This document shows, piece by piece, positions 41,801 to 56,800 of a DNA stretch of 64,000 nucleotides. The notes under the pieces are model-generated. The model saw only the letters and a program-made list of their open reading frames with translations. It was not told the origin of the DNA and made no database searches. Source of the stretch: Nemertoderma westbladi (lineage: Eukaryota; Xenacoelomorpha; Nemertodermatida; Nemertodermatidae). Where the stretch lies: the NCBI GenBank assembly GCA_032718475.1, contig JAUCBJ010004402.1:1-64000 (forward strand), given 5' to 3'. The position numbers and the translations under genes were made by a program. How positions within the stretch are numbered: position 1 is the stretch's first letter; every line of letters starts with the position of its first letter.

Positions 41801-44800
41801 GGAACAACCTCGATTAATAATGTAACAACGGAACAACCTCGATTAATAATGTAACAACGGAACAACCATCGGTTAATAATGTAACAACGGAACAACCCTC
41901 GGTTAATAATGTAACAAAGGAACAACGGAACAACCATCGGTTAATAATGTAACAACAGAACAACCACGGTTAATAATGTAACAACGGAACAACCCTCGGT
42001 TAATAATGTAACAACGGAACAACCCTCGGTTAATAATGTAACAAAGGAACAACCTCGGTTAATAATATAACAACGGAACAACCCTCGGTTAATAATGTAA
42101 CAACGGAACAACCCTCGGTTAATAATGTAACAACGGAACAACCCTCGGTTAATAATGTAACAACGGAACAACCACGGTTAATAATGTAACAACGGAACGA
42201 CCTCGGTTAATAATGTAACAACGGAACAACCCTCGGTTAATAATGTAAAAACGGAACAACCTCGGTTAATAATGGAACAACGGAACAACCACGGTTTATA
42301 ATGTAACAACGGTACAACCACGGTTAATATTGTAACAACGGAACGACCTCGGTTAATATTGTAACAACGGAACAACCTCAGTTAATAATATAACAACGGA
42401 ACAACCCTCGGTTAATAATGTAACAATGGAACAACTTTCGGTTAATAATATAACAACGGAACAACCCTCGGTTAATAATGTAACAACGGAACAACCCTCG
42501 GTTAATAATGTAACAACGGAACAACCCTCGGTTAATAATATAACAACGGAACAACCCTCGGTTAAGAATGTAACAACGGAACAACCTCAGTTAATAATGT
42601 AACAACGGAACAACTCTCGGTTAATAGTATAACAACAGAACAACCACGGTTAATAATGTAACAACGGAACAACCCTCGGTTAATAATGTAACAACGGAAC
42701 AACCCTCGGTTAATAATGTAACAACGGAACAACCTCGGTTAATAATATAACAACGGAACAACCCTCGGTTAATAATGTAACAACGGAACAACCCTCGGTT
42801 AATAATGTAACAACGGAACAACCCTTGGTTAATAATGTAACAACGGAACAACTCTCGGTTAATAATATAACAACAGAACAACCACGGTTAATAATGTAAC
42901 AACGGAACAACCCTCGGTTAATAATGTAACAACGGAACAACCCTCGGTTAATAATGTAACAAAGGAACAACCTCGGTTAATAATATAACAACGGAACAAC
43001 CCTCGGTTAATAATGTAACAACGGAACAACCCTCGGTTAATAATGTAACAACGGAACAACCCTCGGTTAATAATGTAACAACGGAACAACCACGGTTAAT
43101 AATGTAACAACGGAACGACCTCGGTTAATAATGTAACAACGGAACAACCCTCGGTTAATAATGTAAAAACGGAACAACCTCGGTTAATAATGGAACAACG
43201 GAACAACCACGGTTTATAATGTAACAACGGTACAACCACGGTTAATATTGTAACAACGGAACGACCTCGGTTAATATTGTAACAACGGAACAACCTCAGT
43301 TAATAATATAACAACAGAACAACCCTCGGTTAATAATGTAACAATGGAACAACTTTCGGTTAATAATATAACAACGGAACAACCCTCGGTTAATAATGTA
43401 ACAACGGAACAACCCTCGGTTAATAATGTAACAACGGAACAACCCTCGGTTAATAATATAACAACGGAACAACCCTCGGTTAAGAATGTAACAACGGAAC
43501 AACCTCAGTTAATAATGTAACAACGGAACAACTCTCGGTTAATAATATAACAACAGAACAACCACGGTTAATAATGTAACAACGGAACAACCCTCGGTTA
43601 ATAATGTAACAACGGAACAACCCTCGGTTAATAATGTAACAACGGAACAACCTCGGTTAATAATATAACAACGGAACAACCCTCGGTTAATAATGTAACA
43701 ACGGAACAACCCTCGGTTAATAATGTAACAACGGAACAACCCTTGGTTAATAATGTAACAACGGAACAACTCTCGGTTAATAATATAACAACAGAACAAC
43801 CACGGTTAATAATGTAACAACGGAACAACCCTCGGTTAATAATGTAACAACGGAACAACCCTCGGTTAATAATGTAACAAAGGAACAACCTCGGTTATAA
43901 TATAACAACGGAACAACCCTCGGTTAATAATGTAACAACGGAACGACCTCGGTTAATAATGTAACAACGGAACAACCCTCGGTTAATAATGTAAAAACGG
44001 AACAACCTCGGTTAATAATGGAACAACGGAACAACCACGGTTTATAATGTAACAACAGTACAACCACGGTTAATATTGTAACAACGGAACGACCTCGGTT
44101 AATATTGTAACAACGGAACAACCTCAGTTAATAATATAACAACGGAACAACCCTCGGTTAATAATGTAACAATGGAACAACTTTCGGTTAATAATATAAC
44201 AACGGAACAACCCTCGGTTAATAATGTAACAACGGAACAACCCTCGGTTAATAATGTAACAACGGAACAACCCTCGGTTAATAATATAACAACGGAACAA
44301 CCCTCGGTTAAGAATGTAACAACGGAACAACCTCAGTTAATAATGTAACAACGGAACAACTCTCGGTTAATAATATAACAACAGAACAACCACGGTTAAT
44401 AATGTAACAACGGAACAACCCTCGGTTAATAATGTAACAACGGAACAACCCTCGGTTAATAATGTAACAACGGAACAACCTCGGTTAATAATATAACAAC
44501 GGAACAACCCTCGGTTAATAATGTAACAACGGAACAACCCTCGGTTAATAATGTAACAACGGAACAACCCTTGGTTAATAATGTAACAACGGAACAACTC
44601 TCGGTTAATAATATAACAACAGAACAACCACGGTTAATAATGTAACAACGGAACAACCCTCGGTTAATAATGTAACAACGGAACAACCCTCGGTTAATAA
44701 TGTAACAAAGGAACAACCTCGGTTAATAATATAACAACGGAACAACCCTCGGTTAATAATGTAACAACGGAACAACCCTCGGTTAATAATGTAACAACGG

Positions 44801-47800
44801 AACAACCCTCGGTTAATAATGTAACAACGGAACAACCACGGTTAATAATGTAACAACGGAACGACCTCGGTTAATAATGTAACAACGGAACAACCCTCGG
44901 TTAATAATGTAAAAACGGAACAACCTCGGTTAATAATGGAACAACGGAACAACCACGGTTTATAATGTAACAACGGTACAACCACGGTTAATATTGTAAC
45001 AACGGAACGACCTCGGTTAATATTGTAACAACGGAACAACCTCAGTTAATAATATAACAACGGAACAACCCTCGGTTAATAATGTAACAATGGAACAACT
45101 TTCGGTTAATAATATAACAACGGAACAACCCTCGGTTAATAATGTAACAACGGAACAACCCTCGGTTAATAATGTAACAACGGAACAACCCTCGGTTAAT
45201 AATATAACAACGGAACAACCCTCGGTTAAGAATGTAACAACGGAACAACCTCAGTTAATAATGTAACAACGGAACAACTCTCGGTTAATAATATAACAAC
45301 AGAACAACCACGGTTAATAATGTAACAACGGAACAACCCTCGGTTAATAATGTAACAACGGAACAACCCTCGGTTAATAATGTAACAACGGAACAACCTC
45401 GGTTAATAATATAACAACGGAACAACCCTCGGTTAATAATGTAACAACGGAACAACCCTCGGTTAATAATGTAACAACGGAACAACCCTTGGTTAATAAT
45501 GTAACAACGGAACAACTCTCGGTTAATAATATAACAACAGAACAACCACGGTTAATAATGTAACAACGGAACAACCCTCGGTTAATAATGTAACAACGGA
45601 ACAACCCTCGGTTAATAATGTAACAAAGGAACAACCTCGGTTATAATATAACAACGGAACAACCCTCGGTTAATAATGTAACAACGGAACAACCCTCGGT
45701 TAATAATGTAACAACGGAACAACCCTCGGTTAATAATGTAACAACGGAACAACCACGTTTAATAATGTAACAACGGGACGACCTCGGTTAATAATGTAAC
45801 AACGGAACAACCCTCGGTTAATAATGTAAAAACGGAACAACCTCGGCTAATAATGGAACAACGGAACAACCACGGTTTATAATGTAACAACGGTACAACC
45901 ACGGTTAATATTGTAACAACGGAACGACCTCGGTTAATATTGTAACAACGGAACAACCTCAGTTAATAATATAACAACGGAACAACCCTCGGTTAATAAT
46001 GTAACAATGGAACAACTTTCGGTTAATAATATAACAACGGAACAACCCCCGGTTAATAATGTAACAACGGAACAACCCTCGGTTAATAATGTAACAACGG
46101 AACAACCCTCGGTTAATAATATAACAACGGAACAACCCTCGGTTAAGAATGTAACAACGGAACAACCTCAGTTAATAATGTAACAACGGAACAACTCTCG
46201 GTTAATAATATAACAACAGAACAACCACGGTTAATAATGTAACAACGGAACAACCCTCGGTTAATAATGTAACAACGGAACAACCCTCGGTTAATAATGT
46301 AACAACGGAACAACCTCGGTTAATAATATAACAACGGAACAACCCTCGGTTAATAATGTAACAACGGAACAACCCTCGGTTAATAATGTAACAACGGAAC
46401 AACCCTCGGTTAATAATGTAACAACGGAACAACCACGGTTAATAATGTAACAACGGAACGACCTCGGTTAATAATGTAACAACGGAACAACCCTCGGTTA
46501 ATAATGTAAAAACGGAACAACCTCGGTTAATAATGGAACAACGGAACAACCACGGTTTATAATGTAACAACGGTACAACCACGGTTAATAATGTAACAAC
46601 GGAACAACCCTTGGTTAATAATGTAACAACGGAACAACCCTCGGTTAATAATGTAACAACGGAACAACCTCGGTTAATAATATAACAACGGAACAACCCT
46701 CGGTTAATAATGTAACAACGGAACAACCCTCGGTTAATAATGTAACAACGGAACAACCCTTGGTTAATAATGTAACAACGGAACAACTCTCGGTTAATAA
46801 TATAACAACAGAACAACCACGGTTAATAATGTAACCACGGAACAACACTCGGTTAATAATGTAACAACGGAACAACCCTCGGTTAATAATGTAACAAAGG
46901 AACAACCTCGGTTATAATATAACAACGGATCAACCCTCGGTTAATAATGTAACAACGGAACAACCCTCGGTTAATAATGTAACAACGGAACAACCCTCGG
47001 TTAATAATGTAACAACGGAACAACCACGGTTAATAATGTAACAACGGAACGACCTCGGTTAATAATGTAACAACGGAACAACCCTCGGTTAATAATGTAA
47101 AAACGGAACAACCTCGGTTAATAATGGAACAACGGAACAACCACGGTTTATAATGTAACAACGGTACAACCACGGTTAATATTGTAACAACGGAACGACC
47201 TCGGTTAATATTGTAAAAACGGAACAACCTCAGTTAATAATATAACAACGGAACAACCCTCGGTTAATAATGTAACAATGGAACAACTTTCGGTTAATAA
47301 TATAACAACGGAACAACCCTCGGTTAATAATGTAACAACGGAACAACCCTCGGTTAATAATGTAACAACGGAACAACCCTCGGTTAATAATATAACAACG
47401 GAACAACCCTCTGTTAAGAATGTAACAACGGAACAACCTCAGTTAATAATGTAACAACGGAACAACTCTCGGTTAATAATATAACAACAGAACAACCACG
47501 GTTAATAATGTAACAACGGAACAACCCTCGGTTAATAATGTAACAACGGAACAACCCTCGGTTAATAATGTAACAACGGAACAACCTCGGTTAATAATAT
47601 AACAACGGAACAACCCTCGGTTAATAATGTAACAACGGAACAACCCTCGGTTAATAATGTAACAACGGAACAACCCTCGGTTAATAATGTAACAACGGAA
47701 CAACCACGGTTAATAATGTAACAACGGAACGACCTCGGTTAATAATGTAACAACGGAACAACCCTCGGTTAATAATGTAAAAACGGAACAACCTCGGTTA

Positions 47801-50800
47801 ATAATGGAACAACGGAACAACCACGGTTTATAATGTAACAACGGTACAACCACGGTTAATATTGTAACAACGGAACGACCTCGGTTAATATTGTAACAAC
47901 GGAACAACCTCAGTTAATAATATAACAACGGAACAACCCGCGGTTAATAATGTAACAATGGAACAACTTTCGGTTAATAATATAACAACGGAACAACCCT
48001 CGGTTAATAATGTAACAACGGAACAACCCTCGGTTAATAATATAACAACGGAACAACCCTCGGTTAAGAATGTAACAACGGAACAACCTCAGTTAATAAT
48101 GCAACAACGGAACAACTCTCGGTTAATAATATAACAACGGAACAACCCTCGGTTAATAATGGAACAACCCTCGGTTAATAATGTAACAAAGGAACAACCA
48201 CGGTTAATAATGTAACAACGGAACAACCCTCGGTTAATAATGTAACAACGGAACAACCTCAGTTAATAATGGAATAACGGAACAACCTCGGTTAATAATA
48301 TAACAACGGAACAACCTCGGTTAATAATATAACAACGGAACAACCTCAGTTAATAATGGAATAACGGAACAACCTCGGTTAATAATATAACAACGGAACA
48401 ACCTTGGTTAATAATGTAACAACGGAACAACCTCAGTTAATAATATAACAACGGAACAACCATCGGTTAATAATGTAACAACGGATTAACCTCGGTTAAT
48501 AATGTAACAACGAAACAACCTCGGTTAATAATGGAACAACACACGGTTAATGATGTAACAACGGAACAACCCTCAGTTAATAATGGAACAACACACGGTT
48601 AATAATGTAACAACGGAACGACCTCGGTTAATAATGTAACAACAGAACAACCTCGGTTAATATTGTAACAACGGAACAACCTCGGTTAATAATGTAACAA
48701 CGGAACAACCTCGGTTTATAATGGAACAACATCGATTAATAATGGAACAACCCTCGGTTAATAATGTAACAATGGAACAACCCCGGTTTATAATGTAACA
48801 ACGGAACAACCTCGGTTAATAATGTAACAACGGAACAACCTCGGTTAATAATGTAACAACGGAACAACCTCGTTTTATAATGGAACAACATCGATTAATA
48901 ATGGAACAACCCTCGGTTAATCATGTAACAATGGAACAACCCCGGTTTATAATGTAACAACGGAACAACCTCGGTTAATAATGTAACAATGGAACAACGG
49001 AACAACCTCGGTTAATAATGTAACAACGGAACAACCCTCGGTTAATAATGTAACAAAGGAACAACCTCGGTTAATAATATAACAACGGAACAACCCTCGG
49101 TTAATAATGTAACAACGGAACAACCCTCGGTTAATAATGTAACAACGGAACAACCCTCGGTTAATAATGTAACAACGGAACAACCACGGTTAATAATGTA
49201 ACAACGGAACGACCTCGGTTAATCATGTAACAACGGAACAACCCTCGGTTAATAATGTAAAAACGGAACAACCTCGGTTAATAATGGAACAACGGAACAA
49301 CCACGGTTTATAATGTAACAACGGTACAACCACGGTTAATATTGTAACAACGGAACGACCTCGGTTAATATTGTAACAACGGAACAACCTCAGTTAATAA
49401 TATAACAACGGAACAACCCTCGGTTAATAATGTAACAATGGAACAACTTTCGGTTAATAATATAACAACGGAACAACCCTCGGTTAATAATGTAACAACG
49501 GAACAACCCTCGGTTAATAATGTAACAACGGAACAACCCTCGGTTAATAATATAACAACGGAACAACCCTCTGTTAAGAATGTAACAACGGAACAACCTC
49601 AGTTAATAATGTAACAACGGAACAACTCTCGGTTAATAATATAACAACAGAACAACCACGGTTAATAATGTAACAACGGAACAACCCTCGGTTAATAATG
49701 TAACAACGGAACAACCCTCGGTTAATAATGTAACAACGGAACAACCTCGGTTAATAATATAACAACGGAACAACCCTCGGTTAATAATGTAACAACGGAA
49801 CAACCCTCGGTTAATAATGTAACAACGGAACAACCCTCGGTTAATAATGTAACAACGGAACAACCACGGTTAATAATGTAACAACGGAACGACCTCGGTT
49901 AATAATGTAACAACGGAACAACCCTCGGTTAATAATGTAAAAACGGAACAACCTCGGTTAATAATGGAACAACGGAACAACCACGGTTTATAATGTAACA
50001 ACGGTACAACCACGGTTAATATTGTAACAACGGAACGACCTCGGTTAATATTGTAACAACGGAACAACCTCAGTTAATAATATAACAACGGAACAACCCG
50101 CGGTTAATAATGTAACAATGGAACAACTTTCGGTTAATAATATAACAACGGAACAACCCTCGGTTAATAATGTAACAACGGAACAACCCTCGGTTAATAA
50201 TATAACAACGGAACAACCCTCGGTTAAGAATGTAACAACGGAACAACCTCAGTTAATAATGCAACAACGGAACAACTCTCGGTTAATAATATAACAACGG
50301 AACAACCCTCGGTTAATAATGGAACAACCCTCGGTTAATAATGTAACAAAGGAACAACCACGGTTAATAATGTAACAACGGAACAACCCTCGGTTAATAA
50401 TGTAACAACGGAACAACCTCAGTTAATAATGGAATAACGGAACAACCTCGGTTAATAATATAACAACGGAACAACCTCGGTTAATAATATAACAACGGAA
50501 CAACCTCAGTTAATAATGGAATAACGGAACAACCTCGGTTAATAATATAACAACGGAACAACCTTGGTTAATAATGTAACAACGGAACAACCTCAGTTAA
50601 TAATATAACAACGGAACAACCATCGGTTAATAATGTAACAACGGATTAACCTCGGTTAATAATGTAACAACGAAACAACCTCGGTTAATAATGGAACAAC
50701 ACACGGTTAATGATGTAACAACGGAACAACCCTCAGTTAATAATGGAACAACACACGGTTAATAATGTAACAACGGAACGACCTCGGTTAATAATGTAAC

Positions 50801-53800
50801 AACAGAACAACCTCGGTTAATATTGTAACAACGGAACAACCTCGGTTAATAATGTAACAACGGAACAACCTCGGTTTATAATGGAACAACATCGATTAAT
50901 AATGGAACAACCCTCGGTTAATAATGTAACAATGGAACAACCCCGGTTTATAATGTAACAACGGAACAACCTCGGTTAATAATGTAACAACGGAACAACC
51001 TCGGTTAATAATGTAACAACGGAACAACCTCGTTTTATAATGGAACAACATCGATTAATAATGGAACAACCCTCGGTTAATCATGTAACAATGGAACAAC
51101 CCCGGTTTATAATGTAACAACGGAACAACCTCGGTTAATAATGTAACAATGGAACAACGGAACAACCTCGGTTAATAATGTAACAACGGAACAACCCTCG
51201 GTTAATAATGTAACAAAGGAACAACCTCGGTTAATAATATAACAACGGAACAACCCTCGGTTAATAATGTAACAACGGAACAACCCTCGGTTAATAATGT
51301 AACAACGGAACAACCCTCGGTTAATAATGTAACAACGGAACAACCACGGTTAATAATGTAACAACGGAACGACCTCGGTTAATCATGTAACAACGGAACA
51401 ACCCTCGGTTAATAATGTAAAAACGGAACAACCTCGGTTAATAATGGAACAACGGAACAACCACGGTTTATAATGTAACAACGGTACAACCACGGTTAAT
51501 ATTGTAACACCGGAACGACCTCGGTTAATATTGTAACAACGGAACAACCTCAGTTAATAATATAACAACGGAACAACCCTCGGTTAATAATGTAACAATG
51601 GAACAACTTTCGGTTAATAATATAACAACGGAACAACCCTCGGTTAATAATGTAACAACGGAACAACCCTCGGTTAATAATGTAACAACGGAACAACCCT
51701 CGGTTAATAATATAACAACGGAACAACCCTCGGTTAAGAATGTAACAACGGAACAACCTCAGTTAATAATGTAACAACGGAACAACTCTCGGTTAATAAT
51801 ATAACAACAGAACAACCACGGTTAATAATGTAACAACGGAACAACCCTCGGTTAATAATGTAACAACGGAACAACCCTCGGTTAATAATGTAACAACGGA
51901 ACAACCTCGGTTAATAATATAACAACGGAACAACCCTCGGTTAATAATGTAACAACGGAACAACCCTCGGTTAATAATGTAACAACGGAACAACCCTTGG
52001 TTAATAATGTAACAACGGAACAACTCTCGGTTAATAATATAACAACAGAACAACCACGGTTAATAATGTAACAACGGAACAACCCTCGGTTAATAATGTA
52101 ACAAAGGAACAACATCGGTTAATAATATAACAACGGAACAACCCTCGGTTAATAATGTAACAACGGAACAACCCTCGGTTAATAATGTAACAACGGAACA
52201 ACCCTCGGTTAATAATGTAACAACGGAACAACCACGGTTAATAATGTAACAACGGAACGACCTCGGTTAATAATGTAACAACGGAACAACCCTCGGTTAA
52301 TAATGTAAAAACGGAACAACCTCGGTTAATAATGGAACAACGGAACAACCACGGTTTATAATGTAACAACGGTACAACCACGGTTAATATTGTAACAACG
52401 GAACGACCTCGGTTAATATTGTAACAACGGAACAACCTCAGTTAATAATATAACAACGGAACAACCCTCGGTTAATAATGTAACAATGGAACAACTTTCG
52501 GTTATTAATATAACAACGGAATAACCCTCGGTTAATAATGTAACAACGGAACAACCCTCGGTTAATAATGTAACAACGGAACAACCCTCGGTTAATAATA
52601 TAACAACGGAACAACCCTCGGTTAAGAATGTAACAACGGAACAACCTCAGTTAATAATGTAACAACGGAACAACTCTCGGTTAATAATATAACAACAGAA
52701 CAACCACGGTTAATAATGTAACAACGGAACAACCCTCGGTTAATAATGTAACAACGGAACAACCCTCGGTTAATAATGTAACAACGGAACAACCTCGGTT
52801 AATAATATAACAACGGAACAACCCTCGGTTAATAATGTAACAACGGAACAACCCTCGGTTAATAATGTAACAACGGAACAACCCTCGGTTAATAATGTAA
52901 CAACGGAACAACCCTCGGTTAATAATGTAACAACGGAACAACCCTCGGTTAATAATATAACAACGGAACAACCTCGGTTAATAATGTAACAACGGAACAA
53001 CCCTCGCGGTTAATTATGTAACAACGGAACAACCCTCGGTTAAGAATGTAACAACGGAACAACCTCAGTTAATAATGTAACAACGGAACAACTCTCGGTT
53101 AATAATATAACAACAGAACAACCACGGTTAATAATGTAACAACGGAACAACCCTCGGTTAATAATGTAACAACGGAACAACCCTCGGTTAATAATGTAAC
53201 AACGGAACAACCTCGGTTAATAATATAACAACGGAACAACCCTCGGTTAATAATGTAACAACGGAACAACCCTCGGTTAATAATGTAACAACGGAACAAC
53301 CCTTGGTTAATAATGTAACAACGGAACAACTCTCGGTTAATAATATAACAACAGAACAACCACGGTTAATAATGTAACAACGGAACAACCCTCGGTTAAT
53401 AATGTAACAACGGAACAACCCTCGGTTAATAATGTAACAAAGGAACAACCTCGGTTATAATATAACAACGGAACAACCCTCGGTTAATAATGTAACAACG
53501 GAACAACCCTCGGTTAATAATGTAACAACGGAACAACCCTCGGTTAATAATGTAACAACGGAACAACCACGTTTAATAATGTAACAACGGAACGACCTCG
53601 GTTAATAATGTAACAACGGAACAACCCTCGGTTAATAATGTAAAAACGGAACAACCTCGGCTAATAATGGAACAACGGAACAACCACGGTTTATAATGTA
53701 ACAACGGTACAACCACGGTTAATATTGTAACAACGGAACGACCTCGGTTAATATTGTAACAACGGAACAACCTCAGTTAATAATATAACAACGGAACAAC

Positions 53801-56800
53801 CCTCGGTTAATAATGTAACAATGGAACAACTTTCGGTTAATAATATAACAACGGAACAACCCTCGGTTAATAATGTAACAACGGAACAACCCTCGGTTAA
53901 TAATGTAACAACGGAACAACCCTCGGTTAATAATATAACAACGGAACAACCCTCGGTTAAGAATGTAACAACGGAACAACCTCAGTTAATAATGTAACAA
54001 CGGAACAACTCTCGGTTAATAATATAACAACAGAACAACCACGGTTAATAATGTAACAACGGAACAACCCTCGGTTAATAATGTAACAACGGAACAACCC
54101 TCGGTTAATAATGTAACAACGGAACAACCTCGGTTAATAATATAACAACGGAACAACCCTCGGTTAATAATGTAACAACGGAACAACCCTCGGTTAATAA
54201 TGTAACAACGGAACAACCCTCGGTTAATAATGTAACAACGGAACAACCACGGTTAATAATGTAACAACGGAACGACCTCGGTTAATAATGTAACAACGGA
54301 ACAACCCTCGGTTAATAATGTAAAAACGGAACAACCTCGGTTAATAATGGAACAACGGAACAACCACGGTTTATAATGTAACAACGGTACAACCACGGTT
54401 AATAATGTAACAACGGAACAACCCTCGGTTAATAATGTAACAACGGAACAACCCTCGGTTAATAATGTAACAACGGAACAACCTCGGTTAATAATATAAC
54501 AACGGAACAACCCTCGGTTAATAATGTAACAACGGAACAACCCTCGGTTAATAATGTAACAACGGAACAACCCTTGGTTAATAATGTAACAACGGAACAA
54601 CTCTCGGTTAATAATATAACAACAGAACAACCACGGTTAATAATGTAACCACGGAACAACCCTCGGTTAATAATGTAACAACGGAACAACCCTCGGTTAA
54701 TAATGTAACAAAGGAACAACCTCGGTTATAATATAACAACGGAACAACCCTCGGTTAATAATGTAACAACGGAACAACTCTCGGTTAATAATATAACAAC
54801 AGAACAACCACGGTTAATAATGTAACAACGGAACAACCCTCGGTTAATAATGTAACAAAGGAACAACATCGGTTAATAATATAACAACGGAACAACCCTC
54901 GGTTAATAATGTAACAACGGAACAACCCTCGGTTAATAATGTAACAACGGAACAACCCTCGGTTAATAATGTAACAACGGAACAACCACGGTTAATAATG
55001 TAACAACGGAACGACCTCGGTTAATAATGTAACAACGGAACAACCCTCGGTTAATAATGTAAAAACGGAACAACCTCGGTTAATAATGGAACAACGGAAC
55101 AACCACGGTTTATAATGTAACAACGGTACAACCACGGTTAATATTGTAACAACGGAACGACCTCGGTTAATATTGTAACAACGGAACAACCTCAGTTAAT
55201 AATATAACAACGGAACAACCCTCGGTTAATAATGTAACAATGGAACAACTTTCGGTTATTAATATAACAACGGAATAACCCTCGGTTAATAATGTAACAA
55301 CGGAACAACCCTCGGTTAATAATGTAACAACGGAACAACCCTCGGTTAATAATATAACAACGGAACAACCCTCGGTTAAGAATGTAACAACGGAACAACC
55401 TCAGTTAATAATGTAACAACGGAACAACTCTCGGTTAATAATATAACAACAGAACAACCACGGTTAATAATGTAACAACGGAACAACCCTCGGTTAATAA
55501 TGTAACAACGGAACAACCCTCGGTTAATAATGTAACAACGGAACAACCTCGGTTAATAATATAACAACGGAACAACCCTCGGTTAATAATGTAACAACGG
55601 AACAACCCTCGGTTAATAATGTAACAACGGAACAACCCTCGGTTAATAATGTAACAACGGAACAACCCTCGGTTAATAATGTAACAACGGAACAACCCTC
55701 GGTTAATAATATAACAACGAAACAACCTCGGTTAATAATGTAACAACGGAACAACCCTCGCGGTTAATTATGTAACAACGGAACAACCCTCGGTTAAGAA
55801 TGTAACAACGGAACAACCTCAGTTAATAATGTAACAACGGAACAACTCTCGGTTAATAATATAACAACAGAACAACCACGGTTAATAATGTAACAACGGA
55901 ACAACCCTCGGTTAATAATGTAACAACGGAACAACCCTCGGTTAATAATGTAACAACGGAACAACCTCGGTTAATAATATAACAACGGAACAACCCTCGG
56001 TTAATAATGTAACAACGGAACAACCCTCGGTTAATAATGTAACAACGGAACAACCCTTGGTTAATAATGTAACAACGGAACAACTCTCGGTTAATAATAT
56101 AACAACAGAACAACCACGGTTAATAATGTAACAACGGAACAACCCTCGGTTAATAATGTAACAACGGAACAACCCTCGGTTAATAATGTAACAAAGGAAC
56201 AACCTCGGTTATAATATAACAACGGAACAACCCTCGGTTAATAATGTAACAACGGAACAACCCTCGGTTAATAATGTAACAACGGAACAACCCTCGGTTA
56301 ATAATGTAACAACGGAACAACCACGTTTAATAATGTAACAACGGAACGACCTCGGTTAATAATGTAACAACGGAACAACCCTCGGTTAATAATGTAAAAA
56401 CGGAACAACCTCGGCTAATAATGGAACAACGGAACAACCACGGTTTATAATGTAACAACGGTACAACCACGGTTAATATTGTAACAACGGAACGACCTCG
56501 GTTAATATTGTAACAACGGAACAACCTCAGTTAATAATATAACAACGGAACAACCCTCGGTTAATAATGTAACAATGGAACAACTTTCGGTTAATAATAT
56601 AACAACGGAACAACCCTCGGTTAATAATGTAACAACGGAACAACCCTCGGTTAATAATGTAACAACGGAACAACCCTCGGTTAATAATATAACAACGGAA
56701 CAACCCTCGGTTAAGAATGTAACAACGGAACAACCTCAGTTAATAATGTAACAACGGAACAACTCTCGGTTAATAATATAACAACAGAACAACCACGGTT

